A DNA stretch of 64,000 nucleotides. Origin: Pyrrhosoma nymphula. Lineage: Eukaryota; Arthropoda; Insecta; Odonata; Coenagrionidae. Below the pieces are notes generated by a model. That model was given only the letters and a program-made list of their open reading frames with translations, was not told the origin of the DNA and did no database searches. The stretch is taken from assembly GCA_963573305.1 (NCBI GenBank), contig OY754331.1:151337728-151401727 (forward strand), given 5' to 3'. A program made the position numbers and the translations under genes. Shown here piece after piece: positions 25,801 to 38,164 of the stretch (position 1 is the first letter of the stretch; each line of letters starts with the position of its first letter).

Positions 25801-26080
25801 TTTGAGACTACTTTCCGCCCATACCACGTCACTTTTTTCGCGGTAAAAAATTTGAGCCACTTTGTAATGCACCTTTAATTAATCGCTAGCATTGCCATTT
25901 TAACCATTTTCTTATCAATATAGATTTTATGCAATTTCAACACTATCCACACCATTTTGATAACATTCCCACCAACCCATGACAATCCCTCACTTTTTAG
26001 GTTTTAACTTGTTATTTTCATTATTTTGTGAATATTTCACTCATTTTATCAATTTCTGCCAATTTCTTTATTGGAGGTTT
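22851..26080. other. Unassigned noncoding DNA
   Basis: Mostly AT-rich DNA with a pyrimidine-rich patch at 23520-23900. No recognised gene. The 107-codon frame at 23520-23843 lies in that patch and looks compositional. Confidence 0.45.
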
Positions 26081-26089
26081 AATAAAATT

Positions 26090-26405
26090 TCTGACCATTT
26101 CGACCAATTTCTTCCGTTTAGCGGTATTTCTACTATAACTCACAATTTTTTATATTTCAACCACCTCCAGCCCACTTCTGACCATTTCTGTCTAGTTCAT
26201 ATCCGAGTATTTCTGTCCATTTCTGACCATTTTTGGCCATTTCTGACTATTTCTTCCATTCCTGACCATTTATAGCCATTACTGACCACTTCTATCCCAT
26301 TTCCATCCATTTCTAACTACTTCAGGCCATTTCTGACCATTTCTGGTCATTCCTAGGCATGTCTCCCATTTCGCAACCATTTCTCAACAAGTGTACACCA
26401 TTTCT
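26090..26405. repeat. Degenerate minisatellite of ~10-11-bp CCATTTCTGA units
   Basis: More than twenty variants of (A)CCATTTCTGA, such as GACCATTTCTGGCCATTTCT-like runs, follow one another, interrupted by diverged units. The unit varies and the spacing is loose, so this is an old tandem array. The repeats have no constant spacers, so it is not a CRISPR array. Confidence 0.85.
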
Positions 26406-26907
26406 CAGAGTTGCATACCCCTCGTACAAACCCAACTGTAAAGTAATTGTTTTAAGCAATGCCCATGATGCAAAGTGACCTTTTTTTGAAGAAACACTTC
26501 TACCTTACGTTAGAAGTATATCTTAGTGTATTTCTCACTCCATTGACCAGTAGCGAAAGGTCTAACTGCTTTTCAACCAGATGGACGTGGACACGGTGAT
26601 CTGCCTGCCATAAACAAAAAGTCTTTTCTCCCTTATATGAAATATTACAATAACGAAACTTTGCAGCCTCTTTACCTATATCAAGGAATACAGGAAATTA
26701 AAATTTGAGATGGATCTAAGGTGCGGTACATTTTGAAAATTTAATTTTAAATTTTCAAATATTTTTTAAATTTCACCAATATTTGAATTTTAAAATTTGA
26801 CTGATGAATAAGATACACTAATGCGTTTTGTACAAAATGATTCTGAGCGGAACTTCCTAGCTTCCTTAGCTCTGAAAAAAATGGGAAAATTCTGGGACTT
26901 GTTTTTA

Positions 26908-26954
26908 CATACCCCCATATCTCCGCAATTTTTCATACCCCCATATCTCCGCAA
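26908..26954. repeat. Perfect direct repeat, 21 bp with 26-bp period
   Basis: The block beginning CATACCCCCATATCTCC occurs twice without a mismatch (26908-26928 and 26934-26954) with five bases between. This is a recent local duplication. Confidence 0.85.
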
Positions 26955-26959
26955 AAACT

Positions 26960-29735
26960 CAATATTTAAACTATGGGCCTTATAAGGAACACAGACACAA
27001 AATATCGTTAAAATCTGTGATAGTAAGGGCAATTTTTGCATTTTTGTCGGTGCTTTGGCATGGACTGACCCCATGAAATATCACCATGATAAATATTAAT
27101 AAATATGCAATTGAAGCTTAAATAATTTAATGCAAAGAGATTATTTAACACACAATGTATTGCAATCATCGAATGTATATTTTAGAAAAATGCTATAATA
27201 TAAAATTTCACTAAAGGAGGCATTGTCTAGGGGAGAGGATTCGACCAGCAGACTAGGAGATTAGCGTCATTCAGACACAGGCTGGCTGACAATAATAGGA
27301 TCACTTGGATTTTCGAAGAAGAATGAAGTGAAACCCTAAACATTGGCATTAGCTTACTACCCCAGAAAGACTCCTCTGAATCCATAGTTCTTTATCTTAT
27401 CCGATAGAGCGAGTACCTCCAATAAATTACTTTCCACATACGAGGTGTTATAACTTGAATGCACCTCGTAGTACCCAAGAGGAAATTGGGATTCCACTGA
27501 AAAATTCCATCCACTGCTTTCATTCAAGACCAGATCTTCGGACAATTGCCAATATTATAGCCTAAACTTCGACATAACATATTTTACGATATTTTGAGCG
27601 AGATATTTCCCTAGTCTTCATGGAGACCATATTCGAATTTTATTTTTTTTTCGGCATCTTTAAGTATGAAGTAAAAACTGTAACATTAATGGAGCAAAAA
27701 TTTAGTTATATACGAGAATAAATCTCATTAATTAAATATATCGGCTTAATTCTCTAACTTGACTCATTTTTGCACACCGTATGACTACAAAAAAGCTTTT
27801 TGCGATTCTGTAAAAATTACTGCGGTAGTAGATTATTTTTGTATAAACAGTTGAGAAAACAAACAAACTACACACAGTTTTTGTCGAAATCTAGATGTCT
27901 CCATCAAGCGGTAACCTATCCCATGTAAAACAGCTTGTATTTTCAGGCATATTTCTCGAAAAGCAGTTCGAAAAGGGATAAAAATTTTGATTTCATTGGA
28001 AATATGGGAGTATTTTCTTTAAAATGAGGTCAAATTCATCAAATTATATGTGAAGTGATTTTTCGCTCAAACTACCTTAAACTCAAAACTCTTTTTAAGT
28101 TAAAAGTGATATCAACTTCTAAAACCAAATATTCTAGAGCTATCGATGCTATTGGAGAGCGGGAAACCAAAACACTATTAAATCGTTAATTTTGAGGCAT
28201 AGTCCCTTCCCCCACCTGATCACATGCCTGCTAAACAACCCGTTGATCCGCTAGTCAAAGTTCTACGGGAATATCCTTTAAACCCAATTGAAATTCGGCG
28301 TACAAATAAAATAAACATACGAGAATCGAAGTATCGGGATAACCAGTATTCCCGATGTAACAAGGCTGTCAAAACCAACGTTATAAAAACCTTCATTCCT
28401 GGACCGAAAATGTGCATTTATCAGTATTCGAATACCCACGCAACGTACGACCGCGTAATATGCTAATCAAATTGGATGGGTTCATTAAAAGTTGTTTCAA
28501 CGGGGGTGAGGTCATTTTAATGCACCATGGAACGATGAGGTATAACATCACATTTCCGTCATGTATAATCAGAATTAATTACTAAGATTTCATTTTGTCG
28601 GCACACACGCCGCACTGTGGGTAAGCCTCTCCAAGAGAATGTTTTGACTCCATTGGTTACATGAATTATAATGGATACTTGTAACATAAAAAGCAAACGC
28701 AATTAACTATGTCTTTATGCTAGTAACTGACCCTGTTTTTCCTATTAATCATGGACTGCAGTTGATTGGCCGATTTTCGAGAAGCAATACAAACTATTTG
28801 CTTACGAATACAAATAGTATTGCAGTAATCAAAGATTAAATTGACAACATGACCATCCCTCTCTACATATTATATTATCGGGTAACAAATTAAATGTTGA
28901 AATTCATTTAATGACAGATAAAAATTCGTTATTTATAAGGTACCTCTCTGTTGAAATAGTAAACATAAGTAAACAAAATTAGCAACTCTTTTCGACCCAT
29001 CGTCTATCTGTATTCTAGTGTTCTTCTGGAACATCCGAAACCGAAGGCTTACGACAAATACGTAAATAATACATTCTCTTAATGCCAACAATATTTTTCA
29101 CTATTTATTTTTATTCCATTTCGAAAATCTCAATTTCAACGCAAGTATTTATTTTTCATGCAAATATTCCTCATAATTTCAGCTGAGAAAAAAATGATTC
29201 CATGAAGCAAATTGTAAGACTACATTTAAATACGTTCAGATGACTAGATCGAACCAAAAAATATTAAAACATATCGTTAAAGCGCCATCTCAATATTACT
29301 GAACTAATTCGACACCAAACTCCCATCGAGATCAACAATAATCACAAAACCAACACTGGAACTTTCACAGCATCCTTCCAATGAATTATGCAGGAAATTT
29401 TCTCTTCAAAGCTAAGGCATAAATTTTTGTAATACTTAACCTCCCCAAATTTATAAACTCCATCGAAAGTTTGAGATAGACCTTCAGTCTGCACTATCCC
29501 GTTATTATTTCAGGACCGCAATGTTTAAACTCACTAAACCAACGCAGAGTAATTACACTTGGATTTCATGCCAAACAACCGCAGAAATGTCATCATCCTT
29601 TGGATTTCCCTCTCAACACTCTAGTTAGCACTCAACAACCTTCATTGAACTCCGTCGAAAATGGACCTCGATTTTCCTCCAATCCCCTTTTGAATAATTC
29701 ATTAGGAGAACGTCTCCCTACTGGGTTTAAGAGAA
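26960..29735. other. Unassigned noncoding DNA
   Basis: AT-rich DNA with no recognised gene. A segment at 28224-28466 is open for 80 codons on the plus strand and is also open on the minus strand. It has no motif. Confidence 0.45.
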
Positions 29736-29739
29736 GATA

Positions 29740-30075
29740 TATACATAACTAAAGCGCAAAAGGTGTATGGTGGAGGGTGTAAAGGGGAAAGGAGCAGAGG
29801 TCGCAAGGTTGAGAAGGAAATTGAAGTAGATAGAACAAGGGTGGGGGTGGGATTTGGAGGATGCAATAGAAGACGAAATCTTAGTGCGATGAAGGAGGGA
29901 GGGTGGAAGATGGAGAGGGGTAGAGGCGGATAGGGGAGAAAGTCGACTGCTTGCGACTTGCTCTCCCGCTGCCGGCGTGAACGACCTCTCCGAAATTGGA
30001 GGGGTGCATGAGAAGGGTCGGTCCTCCCTAATGTCACCCCTCCGCACCCCATACCACCTTCATCTCTGGCTCCTT
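29740..30075. other. G-rich block (C-rich on the minus strand)
   Basis: This is a purine/G-rich plus strand (GGAGGGAGGGTGGAAGATGG near 29895). Two overlapping minus-strand frames of 131 and 106 codons are open because of the C-rich complement. They are serine/proline/leucine-rich with no domain. It is the mirror image of the C-rich blocks elsewhere. Confidence 0.4.
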
Positions 30076-31108
30076 CCGTCGCTTCTAATTGGCTCACGCA
30101 ATCTTCTTCGCAAAAGCAACGCCCTGTGAATTTTTATGCACCAATATCTCCATTCATCGAGGAAGTCTATCCGAAAAAGCATTAAAAAGATTTTCCCGAA
30201 TTAGAATTCGTAAACAAAATTTCGAGAGCTTGGGCACGTATATATTTTGTATAGTCGAACTGATTCACGCCTTTATTTTTGTTAAAACGTTAAATACATT
30301 ATTCCTTTATCTTTCCTCCCGTCAGACATTTCTGAATTTCCACCGATTGAGTGATGTCATTGTAACTTGAGACTTCCAGTGTGGCATGAAATTAGGGATC
30401 ATGTAAGGCTCATTCCAGCTAATGAGTATCTCCTCTCAATACGAAATTAATTTATTGAGAGAAAGTAAGGTAAAATAAATACACTTTTTAACCAATTTTC
30501 ATCTATTATGGAACTTTTTGTAAAGTATATTCACTAGACAGGAAGAAAGTAAATCTAACTATTAAATTATTAATTAAGTACCCAAAAACAAGCATAAATG
30601 TCGTAATTTATAAAGTACTCTTACAGACGTGGTCATAGGCAGAATAATCTTCACGCGAGATGTCAACTATGGACTATAACTCTCATTCACACTGTAAATC
30701 CTAAGGAAAATGGAGACCACAAGAAAGCAAAACAACCTACAACTCAGACGACTCCTTTGTGCAGAAACACATTTTAATGCACTTAAAACGCAGGCGCTTC
30801 GTTGACGCTTTTAAAGCTATAAACGTACCTTGATGAGATGCCTTACATTCTCAAGTCTGAAGCATTCAATCAAAATTACGAAATTGAATTCCATAGCTCT
30901 CTCCATCCGAGGTGGTAAGGACAAAGGTTACGGACGTTAGCAAGGGAAAATTTAAAGTATCCTACCCGGAAGTTTCGATGCCAGGAGTAACAGAGAATAG
31001 GAAAAGAGGAGAGAGACTCAGCATGTGAGATGGAAAGGACCACCAAGGTCGTCTCAGCAGAGTCAAAGGCCCGACGATGAAGACTTCATGAACCGAATTC
31101 GGACAATT

Positions 31109-31200
31109 CATCTACATCTACATACTACCCCGCAAGCCGCCTCAATAGGCGTGTGGTAGGGGGTGTTAGGACACCAGCCGTTTACATATAAAAAGGAAAC
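31109..31200 (-). mobile_element. Retroelement 3' tail with (TAGATG)n, minus strand
   Basis: CATCTACATCTACATAC followed by TACCCCGCAAGCCGCC and GGCGTGTGGTAGGGGG aligns in reverse complement with 11300-11373. The remaining element probably continues to about 31390 (GTCGGACCTGGAAATATAGT and GATGTTCTCCGTGTCGCTCT), though no second copy lies in the window to prove that extent. It is 5'-truncated and has no coding sequence. Confidence 0.5.
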
Positions 31201-31734
31201 GCTCTAATGAAATTACGCCTAGCATTTATTGAAGTCCCTTATTGTTCGGGGGAAAAACGAATTCCCATACCTATTCGTTCGACAAAATATCTCTTAATTT
31301 ATCGTTTCTGTCGGACCTGGAAATATAGTGGGGTTCTAATATGATGTTCTCCGTGTCGCTCTGAAAGATATCTATTCTCAATTGTTCATATTCATATTTA
31401 TGTCTCAATTATGCCAATACTAAAGTTAACGCCAGTAATACCTAATTGTTGATGTGCTTGTAAAACAGCGGAGATGGTCGTAACGCTTAGCTTTAAGAAG
31501 GAAAAATTCATACTTGCATTAAGTGACACTGCTTCTAGGCATTAATAAAAAGGGCTAAGAAAACGAGCTAAAAAAGAATATACGAGCAATCAGGAACTCC
31601 TCTGAGAGTTTTTTTCTAAATGAAGGTTTTGGCTATTTCAATCGTATGCATATCGGTAAAGGGAAACACGTGGAGCATCATTGAATGAAGTGAAATTGCA
31701 ATTTTCGGCTTGGTAATCCTAGTTCGAATCCGGA

Positions 31735-33285
31735 AAGCTGCCAGGAGACTTCAAGAGGGGCTCAATGGTGACCATACCGAAGAGAGCAAGGGCTGAGAAA
31801 TGCGAGGAGCACCAAACCTTGAGTCTAGTGTCACATGCCTCCAAAATTCTTACTCCGATAGTAGGCAGAAGAATTGAAGGAAAAATTGAAGAAAACCAAA
31901 TTAGATTTAGGAAGAATAGGGGGACAAAGGAGGCAATACTATGCCTGAGCCTACTGGTAGAGAAAATGATCCACGTGAGCAAGCCATTGTATATAGCTGT
32001 CGTGGACTTGGAGAAGGCATTCGATAATGTCGAATGGATTACGATGTTCTATACTATGGAAAAAATTGGCTTGGACTACAATGACAGAAGAATCATCTAC
32101 CAGCTCTACAAGGACCAGGTGGCCACAATATGTCGGTAAGATGGAATAAATCGAGATCGGAAGTCGAGATCGCATCAAGATGGAAAGATCGTCGGCCCCG
32201 GTGGCGACGGGGTAAAGTCCTCGCCTGCTAAACTGAGGGTCGCGGGTTCGAGTCCCGCCTGAGTGGACTTTTCACCAATAAGGACATGGGTGTTTGTGTT
32301 CGTCCATTGTTGTAAATTGTATCCATTGTTGTAATACACCCGATGTAAAAGGCCATTCGTGCTGTTTTCGGGGATGTGGAAATATATAAATAAAAATATG
32401 GAGGCAAAAATTAACAAACGGGTTCGACAAGGATGTATCCTTTCACCAACACTCTTCAATATGTACATGGAGGAAGCAATAAAAGAAACAGAAGAACAAG
32501 GAATCAAAGTGAATGGAGAATAAACCAACATGCTACGCTTCGCCGATGATATCGCCATCGTAGCAGAAAACGAGGAAGACCTGCAGAACTCACTGAACAC
32601 AATTGAAAAAGTGTTCCAGGATTACAACATGAAAGTCAATAAGAATAAAACTAATATACTTGTGTGCGGAAGAGAGAAAGTAGTGGCCAACGTCCACACA
32701 AAGAATAAAGATTGGAGCAAGTGGAATCATTCACCTACCTCGGGATCACTATTACCTGGGATACAAGAAGAATGACAGACATCAAGCGTCGAATAGCCCA
32801 AACTAAGACGGCATTCATGGCCAAAGAGCATAAGACTGGAGACAAGGAAACAGTACGTGAAAACATTCGTGTGGGCAGTGGCTCTCTACGGATCAGAAGC
32901 ATGCACCATTGGAAAAACTGACCAGAAAAGAATAGAAGCCTTTGAGAGCTAGTGCTGGAGGAGGATGCTAAAGATCAAATGGACGGATGGGGTGAGAAAA
33001 GAGGAGGTATATAGAAAAATTGGAGAAGAAAGGGCACTGTGGAGCACCATACGCCAAAGAAAAACACGGTGGGTTGGCCATGTTATGAGACATAAGAGGC
33101 ATAATGGAGAGAAAAATTGAAGGGAAAGTCCCCAGAGGAAGAATAAAAGACAAGTACATGGGGAAAGTAAAGAGGGATACGCGGAAGAAGAACCATAGGG
33201 AAGTGAAGGAACTGGCATGGGATAGGGTGAAATGGAGGGCTGCAGTATACCAATCCTAGGATTGTAATACTACATATGATGATGA
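31735..33285 (+). mobile_element. LINE ORF2 reverse-transcriptase to C-terminus fragment, interrupted by a SINE
   Basis: The frame at 31765-32139 encodes reverse-transcriptase core blocks: SLVSHASKILTPIVGRRIEG, a QIRFRKNRGT segment and AVVDLEKAFDNVEW, with the first catalytic Asp. After a SINE insertion (32192-32398) the coding resumes with RVRQGCILSPTLFNMY, then FADDIAIV, the catalytic double Asp. A stop (TAA near 32521) separates these. A frameshift near 32700 moves to SFTYLGITI. From 32915 it continues with RIEAFES, CWRRMLKIKW, RWVGHVMRH and a tail ending near KWRAAVYQS at about 33257. The order matches ORF2 of insect non-LTR elements. The N-terminal endonuclease is missing (5' truncation), and stops, frameshifts and the insertion leave it dead. 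A TGATGATGAATCC end marks the 3' terminus. Confidence 0.88.
32192..32398 (+). mobile_element. tRNA-derived SINE (family 1) inserted in the LINE reverse transcriptase
   Basis: The head GGTGGCGACGGGGTAA resembles a pol III A box, and GGTTCGAGTCCCGCC carries a B box (GGTTCGAGTCC) about 50 bases downstream. The body holds GACATGGGTGTTTGTG, then AAAGGCCATTCGTGCTGTTTTCGG and a short AT-rich end. Related copies lie at 48384-48512 and 59494-59690. It splits the LINE frame between the palm-domain blocks. No clean target-site duplication was confirmed. Confidence 0.85.
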
Positions 33286-33970
33286 ATCCTAGGTCTCACG
33301 TAAATTTCACTTTTTTCACAGTTCACATAGCAAAGACGAAATAATGTGCGTATACATGTAGATATGGAGATAAAAATCATTTATTGGACTTCATTCAATA
33401 TCAAAATAATGCTAAAACATCAAAATATGAAATGAAGACAGGATATTACGCCCTTATCTTATGTGAGATTGGAAATAAGTAGAGCTAATTATCTCATGTA
33501 CTACTTATATGTTTGAGTGCTGCACTAGGGAACCATAACTTCTTATCAATAACGATTGATTTTATTTGTTAATAAGACAAAACTCTTTTGAAACAGCTGC
33601 TAAAGTATTCTTAGAAAAAATACTAAGAAGATATTTTTATTTTAATCGTAGACCACAAGAAGATGGCATAAATAAGAAAGAAGACCAGGTATGCACCCAT
33701 AACGTCCGTCAAACTTCAAGGTTTCAACGACCAAATTAAATGCCTTATGTTCGCCGATTTTCTATCTTCAACCGGATGCCCTACAAAAGGTATAGAAATG
33801 TGGCAGTAACCGTAAAGGCCCGTGAAAGCGCTTTGCTCAGCTGTCGAAGAATGTCTGAAAGATTTCGTCAACATTCATCCCCGTAACACATGAAAATCTA
33901 ACAAATAAATTATTTTAAGATGAAAGAATTATTTTAAGATCCAGGCTGTACCCGGTGGAATTTGTCGATA
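33286..33970. other. Unassigned noncoding DNA
   Basis: AT-rich with no recognised feature. A short direct repeat, TTATTTTAAGAT, occurs twice near 33910-33940. Confidence 0.45.
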
Positions 33971-33972
33971 TT

Positions 33973-34059
33973 CATAATGAATAAAAAACACTTGGTAATC
34001 TTCCATAGATATATTTCTATAAATCTGTGGAAGATTACTAAGTGTTGTTATTCATTATA
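33973..34059. mobile_element. Short foldback repeat of the PLE-related family
   Basis: Arms of ~39 bases (33973-34010 and 34021-34059) pair through CACTTGGTAATCTTCCA and its complement. The right arm reads ATAAATCTGTGGAAGATTAC, resembling AATAAATCTGTGGAAGG in the 22.5 kb foldback. The core with CTGATGA and GAAAC is absent, so this looks like an internally deleted member. Confidence 0.6.
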
Positions 34060-34299
34060 GGTATGAAATGATAATTTATAAACCACACAAAGCCTCTCCC
34101 ATCCTTTTCTTGTAGTTTAAAATTTTTAAAGAGAATGATCATCAATAATTTTGGTACCTCTATTACAATATCTCTATGCTAGTAAGATGAGATTGCTGTT
34201 TATCGAACAAAGGGAAAGACATCATAGATGATACACAGAATAAAATTAGCATTAATTGTTTACTAAATGATTATTTAGTGGGAAATAGCAGTTGCTGAG

Positions 34300-34412
34300 C
34301 AAAAGCGATTGGAGATATGGAGATGTGGTGTTACAAAAGATTGGTGAAGATCAAATGGACGGAGATAATCAGCAACGAAGTAATCCTACGAAGAGTTGGA
34401 AAGAATAGATAA
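34300..34412 (+). mobile_element. LINE ORF2 C-terminal fragment
   Basis: After KRLE, a one-base shift leads to EMWCYKRLVKIKWTEIISNE, continuing VILRRVGKNR and a stop. It corresponds to the CWRRMLKIKWTDGV region of the LINE at 31.7-33.3 kb and therefore belongs to the same or a sister family. Only about 110 bases survive. Confidence 0.75.
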
Positions 34413-35737
34413 CAAAACAAGGGAGAGAAGGACGGAAGTACAAATGGTTCCCACAAGCCGTAGCTTCTTTAAAAACTTCATGTGAGAGAGAAAGACGCTT
34501 TTGATATTTCCGATCCGCCATCGTAACTATAAGTAGGCCGTCTCCCATAGTGTCATCGGCGTTAAGTCTCACTTCCCGTTTCTCGTACGGCTTGAGGAGT
34601 TGCCAGAGTTGTGGTAAAGTCAGAAGAGTTAGGTGAGGGGAGTGAGGGGAGGGCTTTGGTGGGGATTTTAGAGAAGAGGGGAGAAGGGAACTAGTCGTTC
34701 AAAATAGATGACGGCAGAGAGCAAAGGGCGGAATAAAGGGACTAGGATAACGCACAGGGCAACGATCGCAGGCTGTCAGAGGGAGAACATTATGGATTTT
34801 GTTTTAAAACTTTTTTCGATTGGACTAACTAAAGCGTATTCCGGAACTTCAATTGTTACATAATCCACGCTCATCTATCGTCCACCGCTTACACATGACG
34901 GATGTCTTACTCAAATAATACGTCGGATTCCAAAGATTCAAATAACTCAGCATACCCGATACTGACATACTAATCACTCACATAACATCCATATAACGAA
35001 AATCACAAAATATTTGCGACACATCGCATATGTGCCACGGTGGAAATAACATCATTGTTCCATGTGCTTTAGTCAAACTATTCATACGCGGCTATTATAC
35101 AGGATGATATGGTCTGACCCGATGGACTTCTGTAAATTGATTGAGTAAGGAGGCGGGTCCGGAAGAAATCGTGTTTAATCTTACGTAAAAACGCAAATCA
35201 CTAAAAACATGCTTCTCCTTCAAAGGAAATCTATTACAAACCGTGAAATGGAAATATTTATGCCACCCTATATTAGTTTTTCTTTAATAGGCCAAGGTCT
35301 CGGAATATTTTATTTGGAGGAGATAAATATAATTTATCAAAAAACGATGTGATAAATAGCGGATAATATTGTATCAAATCAATAAATTACGTTGCTAGTG
35401 TCAGTTGTTTTTTGTATCCAACCCTTGCTTCTCACACTAATCGAATATCTGAGCTGAGTAACTGGTACTCTAATTAATTCCAAGTTCTGCTGGCACAGCA
35501 TGAAGTTCTTCCGGAAAATGAAGAACCGTGCTGAGGATGAAACTTCTGCGGTGTCCTTATCAGCCAGATAATATCACCACGTTGCCTTACGCTTAAGCCT
35601 GGAGACTGTTACATCCTTTGCTGTTTATTCGTTACTTAGTGTTAAAGTTTTCCACGTTAGCAACTGAAGTTTATCCTTAAAAAATGCTATGTAATACCCA
35701 TATTTCGGTTGGGATGTCCTACATATAAGAGCAACTT
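34413..35737. other. Unassigned noncoding DNA
   Basis: Includes a purine-rich patch at about 34620-34700 (GAGGGGAGTGAGGGGAGGGC). No recognised gene. Confidence 0.45.
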
Positions 35738-36259
35738 AAGCCCGTTTCACACTATGTTTGATCCAGCACAAGACCTAGTATTCTAGCTGGTTCTTGATAT
35801 TGAGGACAGAACCCAGTATACTATAAACCGTGATAGAAGCTTTCACACGATCATTGAACTTGTGCCTGCGATGAAGCGGTACTGTCGCTCACTGTTAAAA
35901 TAAAATGGAAAATTTCCATGAAAGAAGGCGACTTTTGGCTGCTGCAGTAAAAGCAGGGATTGTCGCGACATTTTCACCACCAAAGAGTGCGTAACACCCG
36001 CGATAAAAGTGAGGCAACGATTAAAAAAAGTGAATATCGCACTGCAACTGTAAAAACTAACGTGATTGGTCGACGGCTACTAGGTCCTACTGGGAGCTAG
36101 CAGCAAACTAGTACCGCATCAATTACGAATCAAGTAGCCCAGCGAGTATAATAGCTATCGAGTATAATGCTGGTTCTATATCACACGGTACTGGAAAGCT
36201 ATCATGCTATCGAGTATCCTCGACCTTGTGCTGGATCAAGTATCGTGTGAAACGGGCTT
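35738..36259. mobile_element. 522-bp non-autonomous DNA transposon with 35-bp TIRs
   Basis: The left end (35738-35772) starts AAGCCCGTTTCACAC and the right end (36225-36259) is its reverse complement with three differences in 35 bases, both reaching TGATCCAGCACAAG inward. The interior is noncoding apart from a chance ATG frame near 35905. The GCCCGTTTCACAC terminus is reminiscent of PIF/Harbinger-like elements. Flanking bases TTA and TCA could be a mutated 3-bp duplication if the element starts at AGCCCG, so the superfamily is tentative. Confidence 0.8.
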
Positions 36260-38160
36260 CAAACTAACCTCAGTACTAAATTTCCAAACTTTTACTGTGG
36301 ATAGCATTTTAATCATGACTTCATATTAATTGGCTTGCAATGGAATTTAATAAGGCACTTCTTAATTTTCTCCCGTAACGCACGAAGGAAACAGAGAAAC
36401 CTCAAAAAATATATTTCCCTTCCGAGTCAATGGTGCCGTTTAGTCGTCCAAAAACGATTCACTGATTGTGAGTATCAAGGACGACGTCGAATCTAAAAGA
36501 CCGAGGCTCGTGAGGGTAGGTTTCACATCCCTCCAAATGTGTGAGCTGGACTAAATGACGAGCAGGTTAATATCAATCTCAGTGATTTTACGCATCTCGG
36601 TGCATTTTACGCATTTATAACGTAAGGTGACTTAAGTTTTCTCCCTCTCAAGGATTACCCTTGTTGTAGAAGATAGAGCTACATCACTTCAGCGAGCAGC
36701 ATCGATATGAAGTTACTTCATTTCATACATAAAGCAAACTATTTGTGTGTTTATTTGCGCTCATTTGCGTTTTTGCATTAGAGGGACTTACGGGTAAGCT
36801 GGGGCTCTGATATTTCACACGAATGTAGGTCAAGACCGAAGATCTTCAACTGAGGACGAATGACTACAGAGACTAAAGAGAATTTACTGAATTCTATCTA
36901 GGTGAGTTTCACCCCAGCCAAACTACATGTAGTGTGAAGTATCGAGGTATTATTGAAAGTTCGTACATAGCCAATGATTATGAAATCGTATCGGTAGTAT
37001 TTTTATTTCCGTAAGTAGAAGACGTTATAGATATAGCATATGATATATTATCACATGATTCAAATTAAATATGAGCAAGCTGACAAATGTACGGAGCTAT
37101 ACATTTATCAGATTCCCACACGCCGTGTTATTGTGGGTCCGGTAATGTTCTAATCATTGTCCTTAACACGACCCGCTGGCAGAAATGCTCTTGAATCAAG
37201 GAAGTCGGGGCCGATTTCACGGTTATAAATTTTATTTTTTTTAAATTAAGGGCCGGAAATAACGAAAATGCAAAAATAAATTTCATATCAGTAATAATTT
37301 TGAAAATTAACATCTGGTGGTATTCGGGATGGTTCGCAATGAAACCCCTGTTCATATTCCCCTTAGAAATATACATCGCGTCAATTCAATTCAAGCTCAT
37401 TTCCACTCGCTCAGAGATATAAAGCGTACCTCACAGTATCCTTTATCCTGCCAGCGGTTTGGATTATTCGCTTCTAACAGGAGTCCTAGGCTTCTAGGAA
37501 CTTAAAATAAAAAAGTGATATAATTCGCACATCGCCTATGATATGATGAACATACATACAACACAGGGCCAGCGAGAAATTATGCAATAAATATGGTGAG
37601 CTTTAAACTTTCAATGTTTACGAAAATTGAAAAAGAGCACTTTGGCTAAGAGTTTTTTGCGCACATGCACTTATGAGTTCTTTTTTTCTGACGCATTTAA
37701 TATCAAAGTTAGGATCATGGTATCTGAAGTGCGCGTGTGTCATATAGCATAGATGATGAAAAAATAACATTTCACGCAAGGAAGCAGAAGATGTTGATTT
37801 TACCCTGGGTAAAAAAGGAACGAATTTACTACGTGAACTACTTTCAACTAACCCTACCTCACACATAATTCCGCGTTTTGCATTATTTATTACTGGGAAG
37901 CAGCGAACGATTTCCACCCATAAACTTTAAGGGTGATGTATCCTTAAAAAGAACGTTCCGTGAACTAAATTCTTTGCGGGATTATCTTTCTTAATTTTTT
38001 TTTCTCCTCGGAGCACACTCCTAAGTTACTTGTCCTTCTTCCTTCAAACTCTTCATGTGGAAAATTAAGAAATTAAACCGAGATACTAATTCATTTGCCA
38101 AATAGCCGTTACCATAAGCCTTCGTCTCTTATAGCACGTCGTAATCTCATTTCGGCCCTT
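36260..38160. other. Unassigned noncoding DNA
   Basis: AT-rich with no recognised feature. Confidence 0.45.
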
Positions 38161-38164
38161 CGTT

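Noticed and set aside
26090..26405. CRISPR-like array
   Set aside because: Units are adjacent and degenerate, with no constant repeat and unique spacers.
28224..28466. 80-codon frame as a small gene
   Set aside because: The opposite strand is also open, there is no recognisable motif and no supporting repeat or promoter.
32175..32600. 141-codon minus-strand frame
   Set aside because: It is antisense to the LINE reverse transcriptase and the nested SINE, which explain the sequence on the plus strand.
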